Assembly (NCBI GenBank): GCA_002749535.1
Contig: MZZL01000393.1
Coordinates: 383,103 to 447,102 of the forward strand
Direction: 5' to 3'
Length of the DNA stretch: 64,000 nt
From: Apophysomyces variabilis
Taxonomy: Eukaryota > Mucoromycota > Mucoromycetes > Mucorales > Mucoraceae
Under the pieces are notes generated by a model. It ran no database searches and had not been told where the DNA came from. It saw only the letters and a list, made by a program, of their open reading frames with translations. Of the stretch, positions 34,433 through 45,938 are shown one piece after another; position 1 is the stretch's first letter, and every line of letters begins with the position of its first letter. Both the position numbers and the translations under genes were made by a program.

Positions 34433-36299
34433 TTAAGGACCAATGGGTCGGCCATAAGGATCAAAGGAAAGGTGAAAGAAGGGATGACGAAGGGCTTCCC
34501 TCGCTGTAATCCGTTGTGCTGGATCGTAAACTAACATTTTGGAAAGGAGGTCTAAAAGGTACTGATTCATAGGCGTTGCAGGGGAGATGATTTGCTAGCA
34601 GAAAACTTTTCAGTCAAACCACGCTTCATATCATTTGAAAAATAAAGGGCTTACTGCCAATGCTTTCAGGCCGCGCACAAACTTCTGACTTTGACGAGAG
34701 GTGTTCACGTTTGGGTATCTTAATCGACCATCTTTGAAAAACTTCTGCCCTTCCGCACTACAACGCACCATTGTCAATGGATCGTGAACTGCATTTATGT
34801 TTAACTCACTTTGCCATCCGTTTAAGCCGAGGTGGGATAGAACCCAGAACAACTTCCATCATAGCCAAATGCTCGAGATTATCATGAGTTTGGAAAAGTG
34901 CATCGCCGGTAAAGAATTCAACGAGAATACAACCAATAGACCATATATCGCACGGATAGGACCAGCCCATACCTAATATGATCTCTGGTGCTCTATAATG
35001 TCTTGTTGAGACAACCGATGAGTGATAATCATGCTCAAACGTCGCAGATCCGAAATCGATCAGTCGTATCTCAGTGCTTTGCAAGACTCGAGAAGACATC
35101 TGATCCTACAGAGGGTAGATAAGAAAACACATGGAACACAGCGTGGTCAAGTCTGACGAACCCCTCCATAACGATCGCCACGTCCTTGGTTGACTAGTAA
35201 AACGTTCTCTGGTTTTAGGTCTGTATGTATTAATTTCAAATCATGCAAAACTGATCACATGGGTCATTAGCCTCGCCGTGGTTGCACAAGTAAGCACTTA
35301 CATGCCACGCTGGTGAGCAGCTGCTTAGCGAACTGTTGAATATGGTCCGCTGGAAAAGGTCTGAATTCGTTTGCCTTTAGGAAATCAAAGACAGATTGTC
35401 CCAACAGTTCAAACACCATACAGATATGGTTGCGGTAATCAAACCATTCCAACAAGTGAATGCATTTACTGATAGGAAGGCTTAGCCGGTGAACAAGAAT
35501 AGTGAGCTTGTCATTTTTCTTACTTGAGATTCAGCGGGTCATGCTCTTTTAAGGTATTTAGCACCCTGATCTCCACCTTACTAGCATCTCTATATTTTGG
35601 AATAGCCCGTATGATTTTAATGGCACAGAAAGTCCTTCGCACTCGGTCGTAGCATTCGACCACTTTGCCGAAAGTTCCTTGTCCCAGTAATCGCATCATC
35701 TTGTCTAAGAACGACATTACATATCTGGTTAATATAAATCCACGCTGTCACTCTACTTTACATCTTGGCGTCAACGATTCATTCGGTCTGATGATATAGT
35801 GTCCATCTTTATCGTCATAAGGCTGCGTTACAAGTAAGTCAGGGTTTCAAAACTTTTTTTTCTACTTTACTTCGATCACCGGCGTCGGTGCCGGTACTGG
35901 AGCATGATTGGTTGGATAGGACACAGGATAAGCTTTTTCAAAAAGCAAATCATTTAAAATCTCTAAGCAAGAACACGAGAGAGTGAAAGATCGAACTATA
36001 CCTTGATTTACTGGCTGTGGATTTTCTTTCCGCCGTCTCTTTGCGATTGCGTCTTCTTCCTCTCTTACGGAGGTGCGGATACGTTTTGTCCGTGTAGTAG
36101 CTGTTGTGGTAGGGTAAGGCAATGCTCGATTGCTTGGGGAGGAATAAGAATAAGGCAAGATAGATTTAGGTTGAGACTGCGGTGGGGGAGTAGGCGTATC
36201 ATCGATGACGATAACTTCCTTAGGGTAGCCGTTCTTGTAAAACTCGGCCTCCCAGTTTGCTGACCGTTTTCTTTTAGCGTGAGTCGTGGTATTACTCAT
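34433..36299 (-). CDS. LAMMER (CLK/Kns1/Lkh1) dual-specificity kinase
   Basis: LAMMER kinases phosphorylate SR-type splicing factors and, in fungi, influence differentiation, flocculation and nutrient responses. My model has exons 36299-36002, 35932-35871, 35822-35762, 35704-35524, 35468-35302, 35250-35162, 35105-34810, 34757-34655 and 34594-34433, giving 472 residues. Kinase motifs run in order: glycine loop [19 protein letters not shown], the catalytic loop [29 protein letters not shown] and the family signature [12 protein letters not shown] short Ser/Pro- and Arg/Lys-rich N-terminus (about 125 residues) precedes the kinase domain. The intron after exon 6 has a weak donor (GTTCGT), so that junction is the least certain. 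The first intron (36001-35933) is 69 nt and in frame, so it could also be retained. The start ATG at 36299 is chosen over an upstream ATG at 36332. Confidence 0.92.
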
Positions 36300-38486
36300 G
36301 ACGTTGATAGAAAGGAAAACACGCTTCTGCATAGTAATGAGGAGAAATGAAAGAAGAGATTAGTGAGCAGGTTTTCCATGTTAGAAAAAGTTCGTGTTCA
36401 CACCGTGATGCTTCTTATATGGATTGCGCGTGGAAAGAAAAAAATGCTTACCCAATGAAAAAAAGATCGGACAACACTCTATAATGTAGCGATCACTTCT
36501 TGATTCGCTTCTAAAGATGTAGCTAAGATTAGGAGAAAAAAAGCAGTAAAAAAAGACGTTTTGAAGCCCAAGTTGGGCAGTGGACTTATTTTGGCCGTCA
36601 GCCCTAGTTTTACTGTATTTCTATATTTGTCGCTTACAACTTTGAATAGTGAAAACCCCAATTCTCTTTCCTTTTTTCTGTTTTTTGCGGTCCTCCTCTA
36701 CGCTTCATACGATAGAAGTATATTTAAATTATTGATATATTTAAGATAAATTGACTTACAGAAAACGTAATAATGAATTTACTCTTTTTGAACTCTTTTC
36801 TTTTTAGATATGACGGATCCAAACTTACTACTCCGGGTGAAATGAGTAGCCCAAATGACTGCTAACAATTCGATCACAGCAAACGAAACACTTCATGTCT
36901 GCACGCAACTAAATCATTCCCCATTTTTTTTTCCCATAGGATGGTCTTACATACTAGAAAAAGAAATAGAAGCCCTATTTCGTGTGATAGCAAGCCCTTT
37001 TCCCCGACTAAGTGATAAGGGATCCCAAGCTATGCTATGTTGATAGGCCAGCCATGTCCACAACACAATGGAAATTGATTTCCACAAACAGTTTTTTTAC
37101 CCGAATAGCAGATGAGCGTGTGTGCAACAATTCTTAGAGATTGGCAAAACACGTGGTTTGATAGAAGGATGCAATTTTTTCTTACGTAGATTCTTTCTCA
37201 AGGGTAAGTATGGGAAGCAAAGAAGCATGCTGCACATACAGTTGGAAAAGGATGACCATCTAAGTTTGTTCTTGAAAAGTTATCTGTTTCATTCCTTTTT
37301 GATGAACGTTGGTATCACTTTAACCCCGTCGACTAGAACTGTTGCAAAACCCCCTTGCACTTCCCCTTGGTATTTCTAGTAATTTAGTAAATATGATGGC
37401 TGAACGTACAATAAGAATATCTTTCTTCTTCAGCTTTCATAGTGCAATCGGTAAGTAGAGGAAACGCTTTCGAAGATCATGATCTTCATGGAAAGAAAAA
37501 GCTTGGTTCGTTAAAGATGGGTCTATTTTACTCAGCTTATCCTAAAAGCAGGAATCCTTTAACGTAAGCTTCTAAGCTCCACTTGAGATTCTTTCCTAGC
37601 TTTTGAGTACCAATGTGTCTTCTTCTATGAGATCGGATTTGAAAACGATGACCAAGTTCTGTCCCCATATTTCCAAATCGATGGAGCAAGCGCCAAGCGG
37701 GGTTTGAGGGTAGAAATCAAAGTCCATCCGATAAGCTAGCCACTTTCCTTGGGTGAGTACAGAGAAGTTGCATGGCTACACTTGAGGAAACAGAAGGTAG
37801 GTTATGTATATTTGCACTGTTTCAAGCACAGCGCTTGTGAATAAATGACAAGAAGCCCGAATACCCATGCTTGGAGGGTTGCTGCGAACCTCCTGTCTGT
37901 AAGATATCCACTGATACACGTGGCATGAGCATCTGTTTTGCGGTCAACATATTTTCTCCTATTCATTCCCATTCACCTTGAGTTACCACAGGTTATTCTG
38001 GGTTTCCGGAAGGAGATACTGTGAACCTCTTTACTTGACAATTTCAACCTCTCCTCCTTACTACACCACATAAGATTGGATGTCCGTCCGTATCATTATT
38101 TTTCCAGTCCCCTCCGTTCTGCCGCTTGTTTCTGTTCATGGGAGATGCGGTATGTGTATATGTAAAAGGTCATCTAGCAGGGCTTTTCACGTGAAGCACA
38201 ACAATGACCACATAGAACATTGCTTCGTCATAACAACAATGGCAGTAGCCCGTTCATGTTTCCATTTTCTATCGGAAACGGAAGCGCTTGCGTCTATGCC
38301 TTTGACCGAATAGAAAGTAAATGACAAAAGGCATAGCGTAGGCCTTCATAAGATACTCACTTATGGTTAACTTTGAAGGGATATGGAATCATACAACAAA
38401 ATTAGTTGAGGTTACCCAAGGTTGACCCTCTTGAGACGTGACTCGCTGTCACCCAATCCCGCGTCTCTTCCCACTTTATCCTGCTC
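36300..38486. other. intergenic, nothing supported
   Basis: This spacer holds two divergent promoters (LAMMER kinase and SRP receptor beta). I see no gene. Short inverted repeats occur, such as GAAGATCATGATCTTC near 37473-37488 and TATGCCTTT / AAAGGCATA near 38294-38334. Confidence 0.45.
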
Positions 38487-39397
38487 ATGCTAGCCCTCGA
38501 TCAGACCGTATTGACCATAATCACTGCTGTGATAGCGGTAGTCCTGCTGGTCGTCATCGGCAAGTATCCATTCAACCCATACCAGGTCTAATGGCATCCC
38601 GTCTACAGGTAGCTTTACGCTTTCAAAGAAGAAGCAGAGGGGATCATCACTCTTATTACTTGGTGTCAGTAATGCAGGCAAGACGGCGATGTACACACAG
38701 GTGAGTCTATCCCTCTGTAACGCCAGTGTGATTAAGTAGCAAGTGATTCATGTAGCTACGGTTTGGCAAAAAAGCTTCCACTATAACGTCCATAAAAGAA
38801 AACGAAGGTCCTCTTACCCTGTTCAATAAGGTGCATAACGCGAAATGGACGTTGTATTGGTAAACTTATTCTTTTGTAGACGTGCGATCTTGTGGATATG
38901 CCAGGGCACGAACGCGTACGATACCGGTTCAGCGAGTTTCTCCCTGTCACACGTGCCATTATCTTTGTCGTCGATAGTTCTACCGTGAACAGATCCGTTC
39001 GATCTGTGGCAGAGTATCTATATAACGTCTTGGCTCATCCACAGACACAAAATCAGCGCATTCCGATCTTGATAGCCTGCAACAAGTCAGATAAAGTGAT
39101 GGCATTACCAAAAGAGCGAATCCGGCGTCTGCTAGAGACTGAAATGTGTGAAAGAACATAACTCATAGTTACAACAGTTTCTTACAGTGCATTAGGAACC
39201 GGTTACGTGACACTCGTACGGCCGCGGTGGACCAACAAGCGTCAGAGATGAATGAGCAAGAAGCCTATCTGGGTTTCGAAGGTGAAGATTTCCAATTTTC
39301 CCACCTGGAAAACGAGGTCTCTTTCGAGGCATGCTCTGTCGAGAAAGAAGAACTGGAAGACGTTACTGAGTGGTTACGCACGACTGTTTTTGCTTAG
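38487..39397 (+). CDS. SRP102: signal recognition particle receptor subunit beta
   Basis: This is the membrane-anchored small GTPase that holds SRP receptor alpha at the ER and helps deliver ribosomes to the translocon. Exons are 38487-38563, 38613-38700, 38756-38830, 38880-39145 and 39196-39397, giving 235 residues. An N-terminal membrane helix (VLTIITAVIAVVLLVVIG) is followed by the GTPase domain. The P-loop is GVSNAGKTAM, switch I lies near ITSIKENEG, G3 is DMPGHERVR and G4 is NKSD within LIACNKSDK. The C-terminal half (EAYLGFEGEDFQFSHLE, then VSFEACSVEK) matches SRbeta, including the final Trp-Leu helix. Splice phases were needed to keep LLLLGVSNAGKTAMYTQ in frame, which sets the first intron at 38564-38612. 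It converges with the methyltransferase gene. Confidence 0.92.
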
Positions 39398-39722
39398 TCC
39401 GCTAGTTATAATTCCATAAATACTGCAAGAGTAATAATAATAGCTACAGGGATTGCATGGGGGAAGAGACGCCATATGTCTGCTTATTTATGTATAATGT
39501 TGTCATAAATAACAATACCAAAAGTTATTGCTTACAAATTCTGGTTTATCTTATTGTTAAACTGCGTATGGCTATGGCAACTAACATCAGATATATGGAG
39601 TAGTGGGAAGCTGCTATGCTTTCTCACGTCAGTTTTGAATACACTGATCCATTAGAAAAATAACATATCCGGGGCGCTTATACAATAAATAAGAGCTGGA
39701 CTAGGTTCGACCGCGTAATCTG
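39398..39722. other. convergent spacer
   Basis: This is an AT-rich 325-bp spacer between two stop codons. I see nothing else in it. Confidence 0.6.
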
Positions 39723-41007
39723 TCATACATTATTCATAGGCTTTTGGACAATGACAACATGGAAATTACTATAACAATGGTACAATTCCATTTCATGGGC
39801 TGCTTTTTGTAGCTCTTCTTCGAAATTTTCAGGCAAGGATTCCCTACCAAAATACTTGTTCACTGCAGGCCTACTGTTGGCAAGAACATTGACAAGATCG
39901 TCACGAAACAAAACTCCTAAGCGGCCACCTAGATAGATAGGGAAATGGTGAAAAGGTGAACAAGAGAAACGTCTCTCTACGTTTGACGTTGATTATCTTA
40001 CCCCATAGTCCAATTGGTAGCGAGCGGTATTTTTCCAGTTGGTTTACTGCATCCTCAGGCACCAGCGTATTTAACTCACGGGCCAGCCGCGGTTTAAAGC
40101 CACGACTTTCTGCTGTTTCAATAACTGGAACATTCAAATAGTTTGTTTTTCGATTAGGTCTGATAAATCAAAGAAAGATAACACAAACAAAGCTGTTACC
40201 TTCCCTGTTCAGTCGTTCTATGGTGGGACCGGGGGAATAGATGTACATATCCATTTCCATGATTTCAAGGTAACCGCCTGGTCTTAAAATCTTCCAGCAA
40301 TCTTTTACTGTTCGGGCGTATTGGTCTGCTGTAAAGGCCAGGTTCATGAACCTGATATGGCAATAATCAATGCTTGCCTCCTCGAAATGACCGTGCAGAC
40401 CGTGCAACACGTTGTGGCGCCAGAAGCGACAATTGGGTGGCGCATTGGCAGGAAACATATCAGTGCAATCCACGCCGATCACTTCAAGCTGTGGATAATG
40501 TTGGGCCAGATCGAGACACCATGCTCCCGGGCCACACCCAATGTCCAGGACACGTGTCAATCTCGAAAACTCAATCGGAATAGCAAACTCTCCTTCGAAT
40601 GCAAGCTTCACCAGATCGTTTTTTAATTGAATCCTGTCCGCTTCTTCTTCCGTTGAGATCAACATATAACTAGGTCGCGCTTTCGGTATTTCTTCATCGT
40701 AAAAAGAATGGTTTTGCCGTTGGGTCCTATCGAATGGAGTAGTACTAGTTGACCGTTTCGGATGTCGTCTAGCTTTTGAAAGAATAGAGGCAAATGTCGA
40801 TTTATGCGATGACGGGGAGCGAGGCTTGAAATGATGTGCATTGGCTGTTTCAGCATCACCAACAGATTGCGATCGTTGTTGACGTGCAGAGTGGTTATGA
40901 CGTGGTGGTGAGGAAGGTGTGGATGTGAACAGTGAGAAAATGGAATTATTCTGTAACCAGGAGCGCCTTCGTTGACCCTTTATCTGGCTATTATCGGCGT
41001 GCTGCAT
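39723..41007 (-). CDS. class I SAM-dependent methyltransferase
   Basis: The substrate is unknown. Exons are 41007-40200, 40124-40002 and 39928-39723, giving 378 residues. The first 110 residues are disordered and rich in Ser, Arg, His and Gln. The methyltransferase fold begins near residue 125: motif I is RVLDIGCGPGAWCLDLA (152-168), the acidic residue after strand 2 is in EVIGVDCTDMFP (Asp180), and motif III-like sequence is KILRPGGYLEIMEMD. The C-terminal part (ETAESRGFKPRLARELNTLV, YHCYSNFHVVIVQKP) looks like the family's closing strands. It resembles the many fungal Mucor-type and LaeA-like methyltransferases of unknown substrate. The ATG at 41007 is the first in the frame and lies after an upstream stop-rich region. 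Confidence 0.85.
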
Positions 41008-42774
41008 TTCTTTTGATTATGATTAGTGGATGCTAGTTATACAGTATTCAGTATGGATAAACAAACAATAGAAGAGAAAATGGTATAAAAGTGTGCGCGA
41101 GAGAGAAAAAAGGCGTTGACTCGAATCGGATTGTAAAGGCCAAATGCTTAAAGCACAGTAGTACCACTATAAAAACCTATAACTTTTTGGTAACTTAATG
41201 ATTGACACATGCTCCCAAACAATCGGAGTGTATCGGCTGCTGAAATATGGACAAACGATTGATTGCCCTTCATGCCTTCCTGTCGAAGCTAAAAGAAACA
41301 CACTTCAATTGGATACATGGTATCTTTCCTAATTCTGAATAACATAGTCATACTATTTACAACTATAACAGAAATACTTCTTCAAATTACATATAATTGA
41401 CAAGGGCCAATTCCCCAACAATGTATACTATACTTACTGTTCCTGGGAGGATCATAATTTGTGTAACAACCCGAGGAGCCTTAATATTTCACGGCAATCA
41501 TATGAAGATGCTTTTGCGCAATCCAATTGGATAAGGAAAGCTTCCTACAGATTTCTACTATCGAGAGCTTAGGATACATTAGCCGATCAGGGAGGAGAAT
41601 CTATTACCCCTTTTGTTTCCTTTATTGACAAAACAATAGCAGTATTTATTTTGTCATTGAGCAGAGTTAGATTCGCTATTTGAACACAAATGGTAGGTTA
41701 ACTTTATTTGGAGTCAAGTTGGCAAGGGCAATAGGTCTGCATAAATCCCCAGCTATTCGTCAACATAGAAGTAGTGGTAACGAAAGTTGATCCTATCTGG
41801 ATCTTATCTGTTAACCTCGCTGATGCAAATCAGCTGATTGTGTTGTTATAAATCATTTTCTATAAATGTTCCAATACACCGTCGAGAAGAACGTCTAGTT
41901 ATTCTTCTACTTCAATCCCACAGTTACCGATCAATTAATCATGAGAAGTTGATCATGTTTTTAGATTGAGTAGGTAGGTTTCAAACAGCTATTGCATTTA
42001 TTTTGAGCATGCCATTGGGAAGATCTTTTTGTCTTTCATTGCATAACAATTGCCACCATTAAGTGAGTAAACTAATGTGGATATTGAAGATAGGTTTTGC
42101 GGGGAGGGGATGGTGGGAATGGGGATGAAGGGATAGACGATCAGTTCTCCTAATACATAAGATGTCAACTCTGAACGTGTGTCTGTGAGTATTCTGCTGC
42201 TTTCTTTGTTCCCCTGGAACAGTTTCTTCAGAATCAGGTTATTGGCAGACAAGAAACAAGTATTGAACAAGATTGCAGCCAGATATCGAAACTTAGCAAA
42301 ACGTAACAAAACCAGCGTCATCCCTTTTTCTCCTTCATCAAACTACAGCTTGTCTCAGACAAAATGGATTTTAACAAATTCGGTTACAAGTAAAGTGAAA
42401 AAAGCAAAGAGAAACAAGTTTTTCTATTGTTCAGTTTAGTAATGCATCACACAAATAAACGACGAAGTCGATCATAGTAACTCATCAATGCTTATGAATA
42501 TGGTTTACTATTGCTTCTTTCGTACCTTTAGCGTGCTAATAAATCAATTCGATGCATTGATATAGTGGATAGCAAAATTTAGGATGCTGTGTCAGAAAGC
42601 AAGGTACACGTGATCATTGAACTTGGGAAAAAAAAGAGGTTCTTCTCAAGGACAAGCTATTTAAGCCCCCTTTGCATCTTACTTTCTTCTTCTTTTTCTC
42701 AAACAGATACAGGCCTATCCTTTTCTCTCCGTCGTCTATTGTCTCTTTACCGACCTTTTAGAACGTTCCCCGAC
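41008..42774. other. intergenic, nothing supported
   Basis: Open frames at 41998-42439 on both strands are short and unrecognised. Just before the PDE start, the frame stays open back to an acceptor-like ACAG near 42706, so a further 5' exon of the PDE gene may lie here. Confidence 0.4.
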
Positions 42775-44553
42775 ATGCTTATTCTGAAGTATAACACCCT
42801 TTCTGCTGATGATCTGTTTGTCGTGGAACGAGTAAATATCTCTTTTCTTTTCTTGAAAGTGACATGATCTGATCTAGTAAATCATTTTTTCTTGATATTA
42901 GCGTTTTCTACGATGGTTGGATAACAAGGGCCCCGTTATCAATCCCGACTTTAACGTACTGAATTGCACTCGGACGGATGTATACGGCCATTTGCTCGGT
43001 TTATTAGCCAAATTAAAGGTGCTGGACACCCTCGGAATCGATGCATCCCAAATGCTTGATTACCTGATTGACGTGGATGCTGCCTATCTGGACGCACCTT
43101 ACCATTCGTTCTACCATGCCGTTGATATTGTAACAGTATTATACTACATGCTTACCGAACTGGTGGCGGTTCGGTACCTGTCGCCCTTGGATGTGGCGGC
43201 ATTGCTACTCTCTGCACTGTGTCATGACGCTGGCCATGTAAGTTAGGACTCTTTTTTTTTATCTTTTCATATTAAGGAGTTTGGAGGAAAGAAAAAAAAA
43301 AGGAAATGCTTGTTTACTGTTTCCCCCCCAATTCATTGGGAAAGTGATGTTTAAGGAGTGTTTCTCTCTTACTTCCCCCCATCTCCTCAAACGTTACAGC
43401 TTCTTGCTGCTGCTGCTTCTATTGAGTGCATTGTCTTAACCCAACGTTCTGAATTTACGGTTGTTAATGATTTGCATAGCCTGGCTATACCAATTTGTAT
43501 CAAGTGAACTGTAAGACGCCTCTGGCCAAAAAATACAACAATACATCGGTTCTCGAATCATACTCTGTCGAAATCGGTCAGGACTTGCTACGCAAACACA
43601 GATTACTAAAGTCACTGGAAAGCCATGAACAGCGGCAATTTCTGAAGAAATTCGAAAATATGATCTTATCGACCGACATGGTATACCACTATGAACTACA
43701 AGAACAGTTGGGATCACTTGAGGAGCTCGTGACCTATATTATGTGGTTGGACGCAGACGATACAAGTGATGCCGATAGCTTGTTGTGGGATATGAGCTGG
43801 TGTAGCGACAATGACAACGATAGCAACACAGTTGGTGACGGCTGCAGTAACAGTAGCTACAGTGTACCTGACGACGAGGGGCTTCTGTTGGACGAATCAC
43901 AGCGTCAGAGCTTATGCCGAATCTTACTGCATGCTGCAGATATTAGCAACACAGTCCGTCCATGGCCTGTTTCAAAGCAGTGGTCCGATCTGATTGTCCA
44001 AGAATTCTTTCGGCAGGGCGATGCCGAAAAGGCAGCCGGCTTGGAGGTTTCCCCCGGAATGGACCGCGAGCACGCCAGTCAACCCGCCATCAGTCTCAAG
44101 TTCGGTGATTTTGTAGTCAAACCCTACTTTGAGGCTCTTGCCAGTGTGTTGCCAGCCGGACACGTGTTTTTGGATCATCTTGCTCGAAACCGGGAAGAGT
44201 GGATTCGTTTGAAGGATTACCCCACTGTCACAGACGCTGTTTCTCCCCCTCCGCCACTCGCTTATCACGAGCGTCAATTCCCTGTTAGCCTGTTGCCTGC
44301 ACAGCCTGTACCCAACCCTACCGGTCGACGTGTAAGCGTACCAGCCGGTCTGGTCGTCATCCCAGATCGCCAGTATTATCATCCTCCGCAACCGCGACGA
44401 AAGAGTGCTCGACATACAGGATTTCGCAGCACAAGCCATTCTACTTTGCGCCAAGTCAACAATGACATGATGGACTTTTTCTTCTATCGACGTAAAAGCG
44501 AGCAAATATGTAACTATAACGATGCGTTTTTTGAACCACCTATGGTCATCTGA
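42775..44553 (+). CDS. class I 3',5'-cyclic nucleotide phosphodiesterase
   Basis: This enzyme hydrolyses cAMP/cGMP and so lowers PKA signalling (yeast Pde2 class). Exons are 42775-42831, 42902-43237 and 43480-44553, giving 488 residues. The metal-binding HD-domain motifs are present: YHSFYHAVDIV, LCHDAGHPGYTNL (residues 125-137) and LLHAADISN (280-288). Later conserved sequence includes KFGDFVVKPYFEAL. Between the second and third motifs lies an acidic Asp/Ser/Asn insert at about residues 222-266 (WCSDNDNDSNTVGDGC). The last 110 residues are Pro/Arg-rich and lack a recognised domain. The N-terminus is short for fungal PDE2 and may lack an upstream exon; 42775 is the first ATG in the conserved frame. 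The RGS gene follows on the same strand. Confidence 0.92.
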
Positions 44554-45263
44554 TGGAGCCAAGCCATCTAAACTCCATAGCGTTCAAAAAACAAAAAAAG
44601 AACTAAAGCTTCACAAGGTGAGGCTTGATTATACACTCTTTCCGTATACATGCGTCTATATCTCTGTACGTTTGTGTTCTGTGTGTGTATTGAAAACTGT
44701 ACTTTTTCTTTTATTAGGGTTTTCTTGTATTATAACTTCCTCTCTTTTTTTTTTGTTTTCCTGTTTATAACAAAGTTGTTTTTTTCATGCATAGACTTTC
44801 CGACCTTTTTTTTGCTTTTGTTTTGTTTTATTTTGCAGTATTTTGTCGTGAGCGTTCTATTCCTAACAGTGACAAAATAAGAAATGTTCATGGGGTCGTT
44901 GCTGATCCTCACGTTTTATTTGTCCTCAAACAACTGGAAACCTGTTCGTCAAGATGGGAAAAATATCCCTGTTCCATGATGTTGTGCAACCCGAGCTTGG
45001 CTTAGGTTGGGCGAGAGGAGGAGGAGGTGTGGGAGAAGAATAGCAGTACGCGCACAGAAGAACCACATGGCCTCAGACATAAACATCTTACCTCTTCAAA
45101 AGATGCAGGTGCATAGCATGTAGTATTTGTGGTCCACACAAACAGCTGAGAGGACCGAAAAGTAAAGCAACAGAGTAAGAAAAAAAAACCAAAGTGAACA
45201 TGATATAAATTTTTCTTTCTCTCTCTTTTCCCCACCTCCTTTTCCCATCTTTTCTAGCTCAAT
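44554..45263. other. spacer between PDE and RGS genes
   Basis: This 710-bp T-rich spacer holds the PDE 3' end and the RGS promoter. Pyrimidine tracts precede the RGS start. I see no gene. Confidence 0.55.
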
Positions 45264-45938
45264 ATGCCAACACAAGCTCCTTTGACACTCGAGACAGTTT
45301 TGTACAATACGGCCACCGAACTATTTCATGAGTTTGCTGCCTTCCTTCAACAAACTTTCTGTATCGAGAACCTCGTCTTTTGGATGGCTGTGCGCCACTA
45401 TCAGGAATGTGCGCAACGCCATTATCAACTCTTCCATGACAATCCTGCTAGTAATACAGCCACTTTACAAGCTAAATGTCTTGCCATCCTTGACACTCAT
45501 ATTCAACCCAATTCGCCCCAAGAAATCAATATTCCTTGTGATATGAGACAGCAGATTCTTGCTGACGTCCGTGACGGCAATTATCATCCTGCTATCTTTG
45601 ACACAGCGCTTGAAGCCGTTGTTGAATTGATGCGAGCCAATTCCTTCATTCCTTGGCTAACTGAATGCGCTCCGACTTACCTGCCAAAACTTCCGAGATC
45701 TTCATCCATGCCTACCAGTTTCCACCCAGACAAACGTGATTATCTCCATTCCGATGAACAGGATCGCCCCAGTTTTTCATCCTGTCGGTCAGGTAGTTCT
45801 GGTCCCTCAACAAAAAATATCTTCAAACGAATGAAACGGACATTGGGTTTAGCCATACCACGGAAACATCTTTCAGCACCTAGCACTCCACGCAGTTCCG
45901 CAGATGTGATTCGATTTGCATGGAAGCGATCTCATTAA
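45264..45938 (+). CDS. RGS-domain protein
   Basis: RGS domains accelerate GTP hydrolysis by G-alpha subunits and so switch off heterotrimeric G-protein signals. This is a single exon of 224 residues. The RGS domain fills residues 7-145: TLETVLYNTATELFHEFAAF, FCIENLVFWMAVRHYQ, a variable loop, INIPCDMRQQILADV and FDTALEAVVELMRANSFIPW. The last 75 residues are Ser/Pro/Arg-rich and basic (IFKRMKRTLGLAIPRK), which could give membrane association. I see no DEP, PX or transmembrane segment, so it is a minimal RGS protein. It lies 710 bp downstream of the cyclic-nucleotide phosphodiesterase on the same strand. The ATG at 45264 fits the start of the RGS core. Confidence 0.9.
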   Translation: MPTQAPLTLETVLYNTATELFHEFAAFLQQTFCIENLVFWMAVRHYQECAQRHYQLFHDNPASNTATLQAKCLAILDTHIQPNSPQEINIPCDMRQQILADVRDGNYHPAIFDTALEAVVELMRANSFIPWLTECAPTYLPKLPRSSSMPTSFHPDKRDYLHSDEQDRPSFSSCRSGSSGPSTKNIFKRMKRTLGLAIPRKHLSAPSTPRSSADVIRFAWKRSH

